A stretch of 64,000 bases of DNA from Bacteroidota bacterium (lineage in GTDB: Bacteria; Bacteroidota; Bacteroidia; Flavobacteriales; Flavobacteriaceae): the NCBI GenBank assembly GCA_947447375.1, contig CANFJB010000008.1:41446-105445 (forward strand). Reading direction: 5' to 3'. The notes beneath the pieces are model-generated. The model worked only from the letters and a program-made list of their open reading frames with translations. It was not told the origin of the DNA and did not search any database. Positions 18,882-28,845 of this stretch are shown here, in pieces. Position 1 is the first letter of the stretch. Each line of letters begins with the position of its first letter. A program made the translations under genes and the position numbers.

Positions 18882-20129
18882 TTATTCGTATCTTAAAGCT
18901 TCAATTGGATCTAATTTAGATGCTTTTAAAGCTGGATAAGAACCAGAAACGACTGCTACAATAAATGTGGTAATGGTTGCTGCTATAACTGCTCCCCATG
19001 GAATTACAAAACTAAAATCGATTGCAGTAGAGATTCCATAACCAATTAGAATTCCAAAAATAATTCCTACAATTCCTCCTAATTGACCAATAATTAGGGT
19101 TTCGATAAAAAACTGAAATGCAATGGTACTTCTTTTAGCCCCTAAGGCTTTTCGAACACCAATTTCTCGTGTTCTTTCCGTAACAGAAACCAACATTATA
19201 TTCATTAAGGCAATCGAAGAACCAAAAATGGTGATAATTCCAATAATCCATGCTGAAGCACTTAACACCCCAGTCATTTCAGAAATTCTATTGATTAAAT
19301 CATCACTTCTTGAAACTCCAAAATTGTTTTCTTGAACGGGATTTAATTTACGAATTCGACGCATTATATTTCCTGCGTTATCAATTGCTTCATCCAATAA
19401 ATTCTCTTTAGCAACCATTATACTCATCGCATAATTGATGTTGGGAGCAGTAAATAATGACCTTGCCACTTGAATTGGAATTAAAACACGTAAATCTTGG
19501 CTATTGCCAAATGTCGATCCTTTTTCTTTCAAAACACCAATAACTTTGAATTTTGCACCTCGAATAGAAATAATTTTATTTATAGGATTGACGTCTTTCA
19601 ATAAGCCTTTTTCAAAATCCGAACCCACCACACAAACATAGGCGTTGTTATCGATATCAAAACCTGTGAAGTTTCTTCCTAATGTAGTTTCTAGACCTGA
19701 ATTGGGTAGAAAATGTTCGTCAACACCCACAACTGAAATTTCAGGATCAGTTTTTTCAGATTCGAATTTCACCTCTGCTTTTGAAGTTGCCACAAATGAT
19801 AGTGAAGTTTCTGTAAAAGGATATTTATAATTTTCCTTAAATGCTTTGGCTTGAGGCCAAGAAATAATTGGATTTATTTTTTCAATTTCACCACCACCGC
19901 CTCCGCGTCTTCGAACTTGGGTTTCATATTGGGTAATATTAAATGTATTAGAACCCATCGAGGCAAAATTGGATGATAATGTATTTTTTAATGCCGATAC
20001 AACGGTTAAAATTCCTACTAATGCCGTAATTCCAATTGCAATAATTAAAATAGTAAGTATTGTTCGTAATAATTGGGTTCGAATAGAACCAAGAGCAATT
20101 CGGATATTTTCTACTGTTAATTTGAACAT
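18882..20129 (-). CDS. ABC transporter permease, MacB/FtsX-type
   Basis: Inner-membrane permease of about 416 residues. One helix near residues 20-45 (RTILTILIIAIGITALVGIL) is followed by a large periplasmic MacB_PCD domain and three C-terminal helices of the FtsX domain, with the EIGVRKALGAKRSTI coupling motif. Family members export lipoproteins, peptides or antibiotics or signal across the envelope; no ATPase gene is adjacent. Two consecutive ATGs (20132 and 20129) are possible starts; MFKLTVENIRIAL fits the family best. Stop is 3 bp from the convergent prmC stop. Confidence 0.9.
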   Translation of the reverse strand: MFKLTVENIRIALGSIRTQLLRTILTILIIAIGITALVGILTVVSALKNTLSSNFASMGSNTFNITQYETQVRRRGGGGGEIEKINPIISWPQAKAFKENYKYPFTETSLSFVATSKAEVKFESEKTDPEISVVGVDEHFLPNSGLETTLGRNFTGFDIDNNAYVCVVGSDFEKGLLKDVNPINKIISIRGAKFKVIGVLKEKGSTFGNSQDLRVLIPIQVARSLFTAPNINYAMSIMVAKENLLDEAIDNAGNIMRRIRKLNPVQENNFGVSRSDDLINRISEMTGVLSASAWIIGIITIFGSSIALMNIMLVSVTERTREIGVRKALGAKRSTIAFQFFIETLIIGQLGGIVGIIFGILIGYGISTAIDFSFVIPWGAVIAATITTFIVAVVSGSYPALKASKLDPIEALRYE

Positions 20130-20248
20130 CATTTCTAATTTGACACGAAAATACAATTTTTGTTACAAGTTTGCTTTAGAACGACCATTATTTAGTATAA
20201 AAATATGATATTTGCATAGAGAAAATTAAAATTTAAGAATTTAGATTA

Positions 20249-20256
20249 TAAATTTG
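20249..20256 (+). promoter_or_regulatory. Possible -7 box of the hisS promoter
   Basis: TAAATTTG matches TAnnTTTG, 65 bp before the hisS ATG; no clear -33 TTG at the expected spacing. Confidence 0.35.
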
Positions 20257-20321
20257 CTCCTAATAAATAGTTTTTAGAGGTTTCAATTCTAAAATCTACA
20301 ACCTAAAAATCTGCTATTAAT

Positions 20322-21698
20322 ATGGCTCAAAAACCGAGTATTCCTAAAGGCACACGCGACTTTTCACCTATTGAAGTTGCAAAACGTCAGTATATTATTT
20401 CGATCATTAAAAGTAATTTTGAAAAATTCGGATTTCAACCTATTGAAACACCGTCATTTGAAAATTCGGAAACTTTAATGGGAAAATATGGTGAAGAGGG
20501 TGACCGATTGATATTCAAGATTTTAAATTCTGGAGATTATTTGGCTAAAGCCAATGAAAGTGCGCTTGAAAATAAAGAAAGTAACAAGTTAACATCAAGT
20601 ATTTCAGAAAAAGCACTTCGTTATGATTTAACGGTTCCTTTTGCACGCTATGTTGTACAACACCAAAACGATATTGAATTTCCATTTAAAAGATACCAAA
20701 TCCAACCTGTTTGGCGAGCCGATCGTCCACAAAAAGGCCGTTTTAGAGAGTTTTATCAATGTGATGCCGATGTGGTAGGTTCAAAATCGTTATGGCAAGA
20801 AGTTGAATTAATTCAATTGTACGATGCTGTATTTACAGATTTAAGTTTGAATGGCGTTACCATTAAAATCAATAATAGAAAAATATTATCTGGAATTGCT
20901 GAGGTTATTGGTGCTTCTGATAAATTAATAGACTTTACAGTTGCTTTAGATAAATTGGATAAAATAGGAGAGGACGGAGTAAAAAAAGAAATGCTTGAAA
21001 AAGGAATTTCCGAAACTGCAATTCAAAAAGTGCAACCGTTATTCAATTTTACGGGATCGATTTCTGAGAAAATCCAAAAATTAGCTTCTCTATTAGCTTC
21101 TTCATCAGAAGGAATGAAAGGAATTGAAGAGTTAAAATTTATTTGCGAAGCGGTTACTGAATTAGGTTTAACTAAAGCCAATTTAGATTTAGATGTAACT
21201 CTTGCTCGTGGATTAAATTATTACACAGGCGCAATATTTGAGGTAGCTCCCCCAAAAGAAATTTCAATGGGATCGATTGGCGGCGGTGGAAGATATGATG
21301 ATTTGACTGGAATTTTCGGTTTGAAAGACATGAGTGGTGTAGGAATATCATTTGGCTTGGACCGAATTTATTTGGTAATTGAAGAATTGAATTTATTTCC
21401 TGAAACGGTAACTTCAACTTCCAAAGCTTTGTTTATTAATTACGGCGAAAAAGAGGCTTTTTATTCTATGAAAGCGATTACTAAATTACGTAATTTTGGA
21501 ATAAAAGTAGAATTATATCCTGATGCTGTGAAAGTTGGAAAACAATTTATGCACGCCGATAAAAGAGCAATTAAATATGCTGTTATTGTTGGTGAAACCG
21601 AAATGAAGGAGGGTAAATTTGCCCTAAAAAACTTGGTTTCTGGAGAACAAGTAACATTAAATTTTGAAGAATTAAAAAACGCACTTATTAATAATTAA
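20322..21698 (+). CDS. hisS: Histidine--tRNA ligase
   Basis: Class II aminoacyl-tRNA synthetase charging tRNA-His. Opening [17 protein letters not shown], motif 2 region [20 protein letters not shown] followed by FYQCDAD, the histidine-specific [14 protein letters not shown], and motif 3 region [11 protein letters not shown] with [12 protein letters not shown]. The C-terminal anticodon-binding domain covers about 370-458. Length is normal. An alpha/beta hydrolase gene follows after 15 bp. Confidence 0.97.
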   Translation: MAQKPSIPKGTRDFSPIEVAKRQYIISIIKSNFEKFGFQPIETPSFENSETLMGKYGEEGDRLIFKILNSGDYLAKANESALENKESNKLTSSISEKALRYDLTVPFARYVVQHQNDIEFPFKRYQIQPVWRADRPQKGRFREFYQCDADVVGSKSLWQEVELIQLYDAVFTDLSLNGVTIKINNRKILSGIAEVIGASDKLIDFTVALDKLDKIGEDGVKKEMLEKGISETAIQKVQPLFNFTGSISEKIQKLASLLASSSEGMKGIEELKFICEAVTELGLTKANLDLDVTLARGLNYYTGAIFEVAPPKEISMGSIGGGGRYDDLTGIFGLKDMSGVGISFGLDRIYLVIEELNLFPETVTSTSKALFINYGEKEAFYSMKAITKLRNFGIKVELYPDAVKVGKQFMHADKRAIKYAVIVGETEMKEGKFALKNLVSGEQVTLNFEELKNALINN

Positions 21699-21713
21699 TT
21701 AAAATCAATAGTT

Positions 21714-22763
21714 ATGAAAAACGCATTCTTAAAAAGTATTTTTTTTATTGCCGTAATCGGTTTATTATTTTCTTGTAATCAAAAAGCGGGATCTGAATCA
21801 GGGTCTAATTATTTAACAGATACTGAAACTGGTGTTAAAACTGGTGGGATAAAAGTAGTTACCATTTCAACTCCAAAAGGGAATTTTAAAGTTTGGACAA
21901 AGAAAATTGGTAACAATCCAAAGATAAAAATCTTATTATTAAATGGTGGTCCGGGTGCTACCCATGAATATTTTGAGTGTTTTGAAAGTTTCTTACCAAA
22001 AGAGGGAATTGAATTTATTTATTACGATCAATTAGGTTGTGGAAATTCTGATAATCCGAATGATGTTTCCATGTGGGATTTACCGAGATATGTAGAAGAA
22101 GTGGAGCAAGTTCGAGTTGCTTTAGGATTAAATAAAGACAATTTCTATTTGCTTGGACATTCTTGGGGAGGAATTTTAGCAATGGATTATGCTATGAAAT
22201 ATCAAAATAACTTGAAAGGATTGATTATTTCAAATATGATGTCAAGTGCTCCAGAATATGGGAAATATGCTGAGAACGTACTTTCTAAACAATTCAAACC
22301 TGAAATTTTAAAGGAAATTCGTGAAATTGAAGCTAAAAAAGATTTTGCAAATCCGAGATATATGGAATTGCTAATGCCAAATTTTTACGCAGAGCACATT
22401 TGTAGAATTCCGCTTCAAAATTGGCCAGAGCCTGTAAATAGATCGTTTTCTAAAATGAATCAGTCGCTTTATGTAACTATGCAAGGACCAAGTGAATTTG
22501 GAGTTTCTGGAAAATTAGAAAAATGGGATCGTTCTCAAGATTTAAAGAAAATTTCAACTCCAACGCTTGTTGTAGGTGCTAAAAATGACACAATGGATCC
22601 TAAACATATGGAATGGATGTCGACTCAATTCCAAAATGGCAGCTACTTATATTGCCCAAATGGAAGCCATATGTCTATGTATGACGATCAAGAAACGTAT
22701 ATGGGCGGGTTGATTAAATTCGTGAAAGGCGTTGACGAAGGTCAAAAGAAAATTAAGTTATAA
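21714..22763 (+). CDS. Lipoprotein alpha/beta hydrolase, proline iminopeptidase-like
   Basis: A 349-residue exported hydrolase. The signal peptide ends in the lipobox LLFSC (Cys near residue 21), so it is probably lipid-anchored. The hydrolase fold shows the oxyanion-hole GGPGATHEYF, YYDQLGCGNSD, the nucleophile elbow GHSWGGILAMDYA, an acid near GAKNDTMDP and the His in CPNGSHMSMYD. The layout matches S33 proline iminopeptidases (tricorn-associated type). Cleaves N-terminal residues from peptides in the periplasm, if the family call holds. Its last 11 bp overlap a convergent small gene. Confidence 0.9.
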   Translation: MKNAFLKSIFFIAVIGLLFSCNQKAGSESGSNYLTDTETGVKTGGIKVVTISTPKGNFKVWTKKIGNNPKIKILLLNGGPGATHEYFECFESFLPKEGIEFIYYDQLGCGNSDNPNDVSMWDLPRYVEEVEQVRVALGLNKDNFYLLGHSWGGILAMDYAMKYQNNLKGLIISNMMSSAPEYGKYAENVLSKQFKPEILKEIREIEAKKDFANPRYMELLMPNFYAEHICRIPLQNWPEPVNRSFSKMNQSLYVTMQGPSEFGVSGKLEKWDRSQDLKKISTPTLVVGAKNDTMDPKHMEWMSTQFQNGSYLYCPNGSHMSMYDDQETYMGGLIKFVKGVDEGQKKIKL

Positions 22764-23004
22764 GATTTATTTTTAATATCAAAAGCACCAAAGCAATTGG
22801 GATTGCAATATAAAAGAGTAAGGTAATCATGCAGCCTTTAGATGTTTTATTGTAAATTTTATTGTAAACAAACTTATTTGGATTGGTAACCCATCCAAAA
22901 CCTCGGGGTGCTTTTAAACCTAATTTATTTTGAACAATTCTAGTTACAGAAGTTCGAGCTGCTATTCTTTTGGTGATTGATGGTATTCTAAATCCGAATT
23001 TCAT
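22753..23004 (-). CDS. Small hypothetical protein with one C-terminal membrane helix
   Basis: An 83-residue basic protein. Residues 1-57 are rich in Arg and Lys with KLGLKAPRGFGWVTNPNKF, and the C-terminus (about 60-80, ITLLFYIAIPIALVLLILKI) is one membrane helix. The PRGFGW/TNP block looks conserved, as in small proteins of mobile elements, but I cannot name a family. It lies 15 bp after nadB on the same strand and may ride on the nad transcript. Confidence 0.55.
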   Translation of the reverse strand: MKFGFRIPSITKRIAARTSVTRIVQNKLGLKAPRGFGWVTNPNKFVYNKIYNKTSKGCMITLLFYIAIPIALVLLILKINLIT

Positions 23005-23018
23005 GGTTTTTAGATGAT

Positions 23019-24539
23019 TTAATATTTATAAAAATTGTTAATTAAATCTACATTATAATAAACCCCTTTATTTCTTTTTTGATTCAAAGCATCTTGAATT
23101 AAAAGTAGGGCTGTTTCTAAAATGCAATTGGCTTCAAAATCGGATAAACTAAATTTATCACTTTCAATAGCTTTTGATTTTATTTCTAGTAGTTGAAACA
23201 TAGCTTGATTTAATCCTTCATTAGATTTTATTATCCCGCCATAACGACTTATAATTTTTTGAATTGCCGATTTTTCTACTTTTAAAAACTTGTAAATTTC
23301 AATTTCACTTCCTGAAAACGGAATGACTTTTAAATTATCATTTAGTGATGGAATCGAGAATTTTGCGAAGGCTATGGCTTCTAATAATGAATTGGATGCC
23401 AATCTATTCGCTCCATGAAGTCCAGTTGAAGCAACTTCTCCAATTGCAAATAAACCGCTTATTGCCGTTTCACCAAATTCATTTACTTTCACACCACCGC
23501 ATGAATAATGTTGTACAGGAATTACTGGAATAAAATCGTTCTGAATATTTATTCCTAATCTTAAAATGCATTCCTTTTTTATGTTTGGGTAGTGATTTTC
23601 AATTATTTCAGCGTCAATTTTGGTAGCATCCAAATAAACATAAGGAAGTTTTTGTTGATTTATTTCGGTAGTAATTGCCCTAGAAACAATGTCTCTTGGT
23701 GCCAACTCCAATCTTTCATCGTATTTATACATAAATGCCTCACCTTGTTCGTTCTTTAAAATAGCACCTGAACCTCTTAAGGCTTCTGTGATTAAAAACG
23801 ACACACTGCCTTCTTGATATAAACCAGTAGGGTGAAATTGGACAAAGGATAAATTTTCAGTTTTTGCTCCTAATTTATTGGCAATAAAAATACCGTCAGC
23901 AGTTGCAATTTCTTGATTAGTTGATTTTTCAAATAACCCACCAATACCTCCAGTTGCTAATACTAGTTTGCTGCAAAATGTATTATTGATATAATTATTT
24001 TTATTATCAACTATTTGAATTGAAAAGGCATTATTTTCTACTTTTTCGGCATTGATTAATGTGGTATTTTCAAATATATCTACGTTAGGAAGATTTTTGA
24101 TTTTTTCGATTAATGCCGATTGAATGTCCTTTCCTGTTTGATCCTCTTTATGCCAAATTCTAGCATCGCTATGTCCGCCTTCTTTTGCTAAATCATACTC
24201 GCCATTATTTTTTTTATCAAATTGAACTCCCCAATCAATTAAATCTTTAATTAAGTTGGGAGCTGAATTGATAACTTTTTCTAAGATATATTTATCATTT
24301 AAAAAAGCACCCGCAGTAAGGGTATCATTGATGTGTTTTTCAAAATTATCATCAATTGATTTTACAGCCGCGATTCCGCCTTGAGCCCAATTGGTATTGG
24401 TTTGATCCAAAGAACCTTTAACCAACAAACCTATTGAAAGGTTGCCTTCTTTATAAATTGTAGTTTCAGATAAATATAAAAGCGTACTTAAACCACCTAT
24501 TCCAGATCCTACAATTACAATATCGTATGATTGCTTCAT
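23019..24539 (-). CDS. nadB: L-aspartate oxidase
   Basis: First enzyme of de novo NAD synthesis: oxidises L-aspartate to iminoaspartate with FAD. The N-terminal Rossmann motif is YDIVIVGSGIGGLSTLLYL, active-site segments include SDARIWHKEDQTG and FVQFHPTGLY, and the HYSCGGVKVNEFGETAISGL and GANRLASNSLLEA blocks bind FAD. Length 506 is normal. Last enzyme gene of the nadC-nadA-nadB operon; its start lies one base after the nadA stop. Confidence 0.96.
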   Translation of the reverse strand: MKQSYDIVIVGSGIGGLSTLLYLSETTIYKEGNLSIGLLVKGSLDQTNTNWAQGGIAAVKSIDDNFEKHINDTLTAGAFLNDKYILEKVINSAPNLIKDLIDWGVQFDKKNNGEYDLAKEGGHSDARIWHKEDQTGKDIQSALIEKIKNLPNVDIFENTTLINAEKVENNAFSIQIVDNKNNYINNTFCSKLVLATGGIGGLFEKSTNQEIATADGIFIANKLGAKTENLSFVQFHPTGLYQEGSVSFLITEALRGSGAILKNEQGEAFMYKYDERLELAPRDIVSRAITTEINQQKLPYVYLDATKIDAEIIENHYPNIKKECILRLGINIQNDFIPVIPVQHYSCGGVKVNEFGETAISGLFAIGEVASTGLHGANRLASNSLLEAIAFAKFSIPSLNDNLKVIPFSGSEIEIYKFLKVEKSAIQKIISRYGGIIKSNEGLNQAMFQLLEIKSKAIESDKFSLSDFEANCILETALLLIQDALNQKRNKGVYYNVDLINNFYKY

Positions 24540-24540
24540 T

Positions 24541-25524
24541 TTATTTTACTGCAAGCATGTTATTAAGAGCTTTCAATGCGCCAACTTGAGTTTTTTCGTT
24601 TACATGAATTTCTGGTGCCTCATAGTACAATGCATTGTATAACTTCTCGAGAGTATTCATTTTCATGTAGGGACATTCTGAACAAGCGCATGAATTTGTT
24701 TCCAAAGCTGGAGCAGGAATAATTGTTTTATTAGGAACCGATTGTTTCATTTTATATAAAATACCAGCTTCTGTTGCAACAATAAATTTATCCGATGAGG
24801 AAGTTTGAACATAATTTAATAGTGCAGAAGTAGAACCTATAAAAGCAGCTTTATTTAATACTTCAGGCAAGCATTCTGGATGTGCAATTAATTCGGCATC
24901 GGGATGAGCCAACTGTAATGCAATTAATTTTTCAATAGAAATATTGACATGCACTATACATGCACCATCCCAAAGAATCAATTCGCGCCCAGTTACTTTT
25001 TGCACGAACATTCCTAAGTTCTTATCTGGAGCAAAAATAATTCGTTTGTCTTTTGGAATTGAATTTACAATGTCAATTGCATTAGAAGATGTACAAATAT
25101 AATCACTCAATGCTTTAATTTCGGAACTGCAATTGATATAGCTAACTACAACAGCATCAGGATATTGATTTTTAAAAGCAATAAATTCAGCTTCTGGAGC
25201 AGAATCAGCAAGTGAGCAACCAGCATTTAAATCTGGCAATAGAACTTTGGAATTTGGATTCAAAATTTTAGCAGTTTCAGCCATAAAATGAACGCCACAA
25301 AAAACAATTATATCTGAAGATTGTTTTTTTGATGCTTGGGCTAAAGCCAAACTATCTCCCACAAAATCAGCTATAGACTGGATGTCTTCACTCACATAAT
25401 AATGTGCCAGAATTACCGCATTTTTTTCAGCTTTCATTTTCAAAATGGCTTCCTTTAAATCGATTCCCTCAGGTACCGATCTACTTAAATAACCAACTTT
25501 CGCAATTTCATTTTCGAATAACAT
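24541..25524 (-). CDS. nadA: Quinolinate synthase
   Basis: A [4Fe-4S] enzyme that condenses iminoaspartate with dihydroxyacetone phosphate to give quinolinate. The motifs AVILAHYYVSEDIQSIADFV, VFCGVHFMAETAKIL (Cys ligand) and the C-terminal CACSECPYMKMNTLEKLY (Cys ligand) are all present, with HPECLPEV in between. Length 327 is normal. Flanked by nadC and nadB with single-base gaps, so the three form a compact operon. Confidence 0.97.
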   Translation of the reverse strand: MLFENEIAKVGYLSRSVPEGIDLKEAILKMKAEKNAVILAHYYVSEDIQSIADFVGDSLALAQASKKQSSDIIVFCGVHFMAETAKILNPNSKVLLPDLNAGCSLADSAPEAEFIAFKNQYPDAVVVSYINCSSEIKALSDYICTSSNAIDIVNSIPKDKRIIFAPDKNLGMFVQKVTGRELILWDGACIVHVNISIEKLIALQLAHPDAELIAHPECLPEVLNKAAFIGSTSALLNYVQTSSSDKFIVATEAGILYKMKQSVPNKTIIPAPALETNSCACSECPYMKMNTLEKLYNALYYEAPEIHVNEKTQVGALKALNNMLAVK

Positions 25525-25525
25525 T

Positions 25526-26365
25526 TTATATAATTTTAAGGGAAATATCTATGGAATTTACATGGTGAGTTAAATCTCCTAATGAGACATAGTCAATCCC
25601 TGTTTTAGCATATTCAATGATGTTACTGGCATTTATACCGCCGGATGCTTCAATTGTTTTATGTGTAGAATTGTGTTTAATTAATTCAATAATAGCAATA
25701 GGTTTAAAATTATCAACCAAAATCCGATCAATAATTTCATAATTTTTTATGTTAATAAATTCTTCTAAATCTTTAACTTCAACAACTACAGGAATTTGTA
25801 ATTGATTGTCATGTAAATATTTCTCACAAGATTCAACGGCATTTTTAATATTTCCGGCAGCTTTAATATGATTGTCTTTAATTAATACCTGGTCGTACAA
25901 TCCAAAACGATGGTTAACGCCCCCGCCAATTTTCACAGCCCATTTTTCACAAATTCGAAAATTAGGTGTTGTTTTTCGAGTGTCTAGTATTTTTACGTTA
26001 TAGGGTGCAATAAGATTGGAAAAGTAGTTTGTTTTTGTTGCAATAGCACTCATTCTTTGCATGCAGTTCAGCAATAATCTTTCTAATTTTAATATCGATT
26101 GTACAGAACCCGAAATACTTCCAATAGGAGTGTTTCTATTTACAAATTCACCATCTTGAACCTTGAATGAAAAAGTCAGTAAAGGATCAACTTGAGTGCA
26201 AATCATTTTAGCTAATTCAATTCCGGCAATTATGCAATCTTCCTTTACATAACAAATTGCCTCTCCTTTTTGCTCTTTATTTATTGTGGCTAAACTGGTA
26301 ACGTCGCCTGTTCCAATATCTTCTGACAAGGCATTTTTAATGAATATTTTAATATGTTCCTGCAT
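25526..26365 (-). CDS. nadC: Nicotinate-nucleotide diphosphorylase (quinolinate phosphoribosyltransferase)
   Basis: Converts quinolinate and PRPP to nicotinate mononucleotide. Visible motifs: EDIGTGDVTSLATI at the N-terminus, ERLLLNCMQRMSAIAT, LDTRKTTPNFRICEKWAV and GGGVNHRFGLYDQVLIKDNH, then EASGGINASNI and the VSLGDLTH end. Length 279 is normal. First gene of the nad operon, with a good promoter about 107-137 bp upstream. Confidence 0.97.
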   Translation of the reverse strand: MQEHIKIFIKNALSEDIGTGDVTSLATINKEQKGEAICYVKEDCIIAGIELAKMICTQVDPLLTFSFKVQDGEFVNRNTPIGSISGSVQSILKLERLLLNCMQRMSAIATKTNYFSNLIAPYNVKILDTRKTTPNFRICEKWAVKIGGGVNHRFGLYDQVLIKDNHIKAAGNIKNAVESCEKYLHDNQLQIPVVVEVKDLEEFINIKNYEIIDRILVDNFKPIAIIELIKHNSTHKTIEASGGINASNIIEYAKTGIDYVSLGDLTHHVNSIDISLKII

Positions 26366-26471
26366 TAATTAAATTTCAAATTTTAGATAAATCAATTATT
26401 TATGTTACAATGGATTTTAATTTTAAACAAGTAAATAATTTACTTTAATTAATTATTTTTTTATAGTATCA

Positions 26472-26502
26472 CAAAGGTAATCAAACTGCTAAACACTAAC
26501 AA
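26472..26502 (-). promoter_or_regulatory. Promoter of the nadCAB operon
   Basis: On the minus strand TTG (26500-26502), 20 bp, TACCTTTG (26472-26479), a full -7 match. The leader would be about 100 bases. The rest of the 424-bp gap (26366-26789) is AT-rich with no other feature I can support. Confidence 0.65.
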
Positions 26503-26789
26503 TAATAAATAATTTATGTTATAACAATAATTGTTATTAATTGACTATTTAAATGCATTATTAAATAAAATTCCACCTAAATAGAAATATTAATCTTTAT
26601 GTATGTCATTTATCCTTATTGTGTTACGAATAAATATTAAAATAAAATTCACTTTATATCTTTAAGAACCTGAATTATAAATTTTAAAAAGTTAAAAATC
26701 TAAAAATGAATGAGCTGATAGGGTTTTTATATTATTTTTACTGAAAATAATTTAAATATCGCAATAAAGCTAATTAGCAGCTATAAATA

Positions 26790-27161
26790 ATGAATAAACT
26801 AGTTTTCGTAATATTATTTTCAATAGTTTTAAAACCGGTATTTCCATTACTAGATTATGCATTTAATTATAAATACATTAGTACAGTTCTATGTGTAAAT
26901 AAAGATAAGCCAAAACTTAATTGCTGTGGTAAATGTTATTTAAAAAAGGAATTGGCAAAAGCTGCTGATGAAACTCCAAATAATTCAGAAAAAAAGAATA
27001 ACGTAAAGTTTGAAACAGAGGTGTTGTTTTTTGAAAAAATACCCACAATTGATTTCAAATTTAAATACTATTTTGATAAATTTATACTACTAGATTATTA
27101 CAATAATTTGTATTGTTATTCTACGAATTATTATATACTTCGGCCACCTATTTCAATTTAA
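26790..27161 (+). CDS. Small membrane-associated Cys-rich protein, possibly metal-linked
   Basis: A 123-residue protein with an N-terminal hydrophobic segment (MNKLVFVILFSIVLKPVFPL) and the block CVNKDKPKLNCCGKCYLKKE, a Cys cluster that I recognise from small Bacteroidota proteins encoded near copper-related outer-membrane receptors. Metal handling is an inference from the Cys pattern. A gene for a Cys-containing outer-membrane-type protein follows 95 bp later. No named family. Confidence 0.6.
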   Translation: MNKLVFVILFSIVLKPVFPLLDYAFNYKYISTVLCVNKDKPKLNCCGKCYLKKELAKAADETPNNSEKKNNVKFETEVLFFEKIPTIDFKFKYYFDKFILLDYYNNLYCYSTNYYILRPPISI

Positions 27162-27256
27162 ATTATAACGGTATAAAACGGTGCTTTTTTCAATAATTTT
27201 AATTTATTGAAATTACTTATGCGCCAATATTTCAATAATTTAAATTCAAATCAAAA

Positions 27257-28177
27257 ATGAAAAATATATTTTTTACGGTTGCACTATTTTTTGCAACTTA
27301 CTATACTTTTAGTCAATGTGCTTGTTGCGCTGGTGCAGGAATTGGTTCTACTAATGGAGATTACAATAATGGGATATTAACTCTTCCTAAAAAAACGTTT
27401 GTTTTAGAGGCTTATTCAGATTTTAGAACTATAAAAAATGGAGATGCTCCAGAGGGAGAAGAAAAATTACTTACTAGTATGCAAATTAATTCTATAGGTA
27501 TGCGTTATGGAATTACAGATAAGTTTACTATTTCGGCATTACTTCCACAGGTTCGTTTATTTACAAACAATGGGTCAGATAATGGGAATGGGGATTTAAT
27601 TCTACTTGGAACCTATAATTTTTATCAAAAAAATAGTTTCAACTTTGCTATTCAAGGAGGTTTCGAATTGCCAACAGGAGTTCAAAAAGAATCTACATTT
27701 GATAATACAACAATAATTGTTGGTTCAGGCTCCTACGATCCAATGATTGGAATTTTGGCTTCTAAAAAATGGGATAAATTGACTTTAAATAGCAATGTAC
27801 TTTATAAAAAAACAAATCCTGGATTTCAGAATAATTACTATGGAAGTCTTTCTACTCAAAGTTTAACATTATCATATAGGGTTAAAGGAGAAACTAGTAT
27901 TTGTTCAATTGAAAAACTGGATTCAAAATCAAATTCTAATTTTGGCTTAAATACTAATTTTGGATATTATGGCGAATGGTTGGATAAATTAACAGAAGAT
28001 GGTATGGTCGATGATAATTCTGGACATTACTTAGGATTAGCAAATCTTGGTGCGACTATTTCCTATAAAAAATGGGCGATTCCAGTTACTTTTTCTCAGC
28101 CAGTGATCAATAAAATGAATGGAACTCAAAACGATTTTGGATATCGATTTAGAATAGGAATTATTAGAGCATTTTAA
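27257..28177 (+). CDS. Exported beta-barrel-like protein with N-terminal CACCAG motif
   Basis: A 306-residue protein with a signal peptide (MKNIFFTVALFFATYYTFSQ) and a mature start at the Cys-rich QCACCAGAGIGSTNG. The rest alternates short polar and hydrophobic strands (GMRYGITDKFTISALLP, NFAIQGGFELPTG) and ends RFRIGIIRAF with a terminal Phe, as in outer-membrane barrels of the putative phenol-pathway MetA/transporter type. With the preceding Cys-rich gene it may handle a metal; that is inference. Confidence 0.65.
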   Translation: MKNIFFTVALFFATYYTFSQCACCAGAGIGSTNGDYNNGILTLPKKTFVLEAYSDFRTIKNGDAPEGEEKLLTSMQINSIGMRYGITDKFTISALLPQVRLFTNNGSDNGNGDLILLGTYNFYQKNSFNFAIQGGFELPTGVQKESTFDNTTIIVGSGSYDPMIGILASKKWDKLTLNSNVLYKKTNPGFQNNYYGSLSTQSLTLSYRVKGETSICSIEKLDSKSNSNFGLNTNFGYYGEWLDKLTEDGMVDDNSGHYLGLANLGATISYKKWAIPVTFSQPVINKMNGTQNDFGYRFRIGIIRAF

Positions 28178-28252
28178 TAATTTACAATAATTTAATTTTG
28201 CTACTATTAATTTTTTGTATATTGGCTCAACTATTAATAAATTATATAAATT

Positions 28253-28696
28253 ATGAAAAAAATTATTTTACTTAGCATATTTTTGTTAACTATTGGAGCA
28301 CAATCACAAACATTTAAGTATAAAATTGTTACCTCAATCGAGTCGATTGTTCCTGGAGGAATTGGTAGATCTCGAATTATTGAAAATGGGACAGAAGTTG
28401 ATTATACTCAATTTACCACTGTAAGATCAAAAGAAGGTAAAGAAAAAACCGATAAAGACAGAAGTGATGTAAAAATTGATGATTTAAAAGAATCTACATT
28501 AGTGAATTTTTACAGTTTTGTAGGTATTAACTTTCAAAATATCGCTTCAAATGACGCTATGATCACTTCTATGATAAATAAATACAGCAGTGAAGGTTGG
28601 GATTTATATCATGTTGTGAGTGGTGTAGAAAGCGATGCTGGTAAAGGTGATGGAGATGGTATTTTTATCACCAGATATATTTTTAGAAAAAAATAA
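28253..28696 (+). CDS. Secreted hypothetical protein
   Basis: A 147-residue exported protein: signal peptide MKKIILLSIFLLTIGAQSQ, then a mixed domain ending YSSEGWDLYHVVSGVESDAG and ITRYIFRKK. The 'SEGWDLYHVV' phrase resembles the GW-L-V core of DUF4177-like domains, but the match is weak. A possible promoter TTG-N17-TATATTGG lies at 28198-28225. It is the last gene before the tRNA-fragment boundary of the island, and a terminator follows. Confidence 0.6.
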   Translation: MKKIILLSIFLLTIGAQSQTFKYKIVTSIESIVPGGIGRSRIIENGTEVDYTQFTTVRSKEGKEKTDKDRSDVKIDDLKESTLVNFYSFVGINFQNIASNDAMITSMINKYSSEGWDLYHVVSGVESDAGKGDGDGIFITRYIFRKK

Positions 28697-28705
28697 TTAT
28701 TCAAT

Positions 28706-28738
28706 AAAAAACCCCTAACGTTTGTTAGGGGTTTTTTT
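28706..28738 (+). terminator. Strong terminator at the island border
   Basis: Perfect 11-bp stem AAACCCCTAAC / GTTAGGGGTTT with a GTTT loop and T7 tail, directly before the tRNA fragment. Confidence 0.92.
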
Positions 28739-28739
28739 G

Positions 28740-28781
28740 TAGCGAGAGAGAGATTTGAACTCTCGACCTCAGGGTTATGAA
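28740..28781 (-). other. Attachment site: 3' half of a tRNA-Met(CAT) gene
   Basis: Read on the minus strand, 42 bases fit a tRNA from position 32 to the discriminator: anticodon loop TTCATAA (anticodon CAT), 3' anticodon strand CCCTG, variable AGGTC, T-arm GAGAG-TTCAAAT-CTCTC, acceptor 3' strand TCTCGCT and A73. The bases upstream (ACTCAA) cannot pair with CCCTG, so the 5' half is absent. A break in the anticodon loop is typical of tyrosine-recombinase integration at tRNA genes. This marks the left edge of the accessory island; the intact tRNA or other att copy should lie outside the window. Confidence 0.85.
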
Positions 28782-28845
28782 TTGAGTTTTTACTCGATTT
28801 TTACCCCCTTTTATATGCCAAAAAAAGATGATTTCTATAAAAATG

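Noticed and set aside
28740..28830. Complete tRNA-Met gene
   Set aside because: The 5' half is missing; the bases upstream cannot form the anticodon stem, D-arm or acceptor stem.
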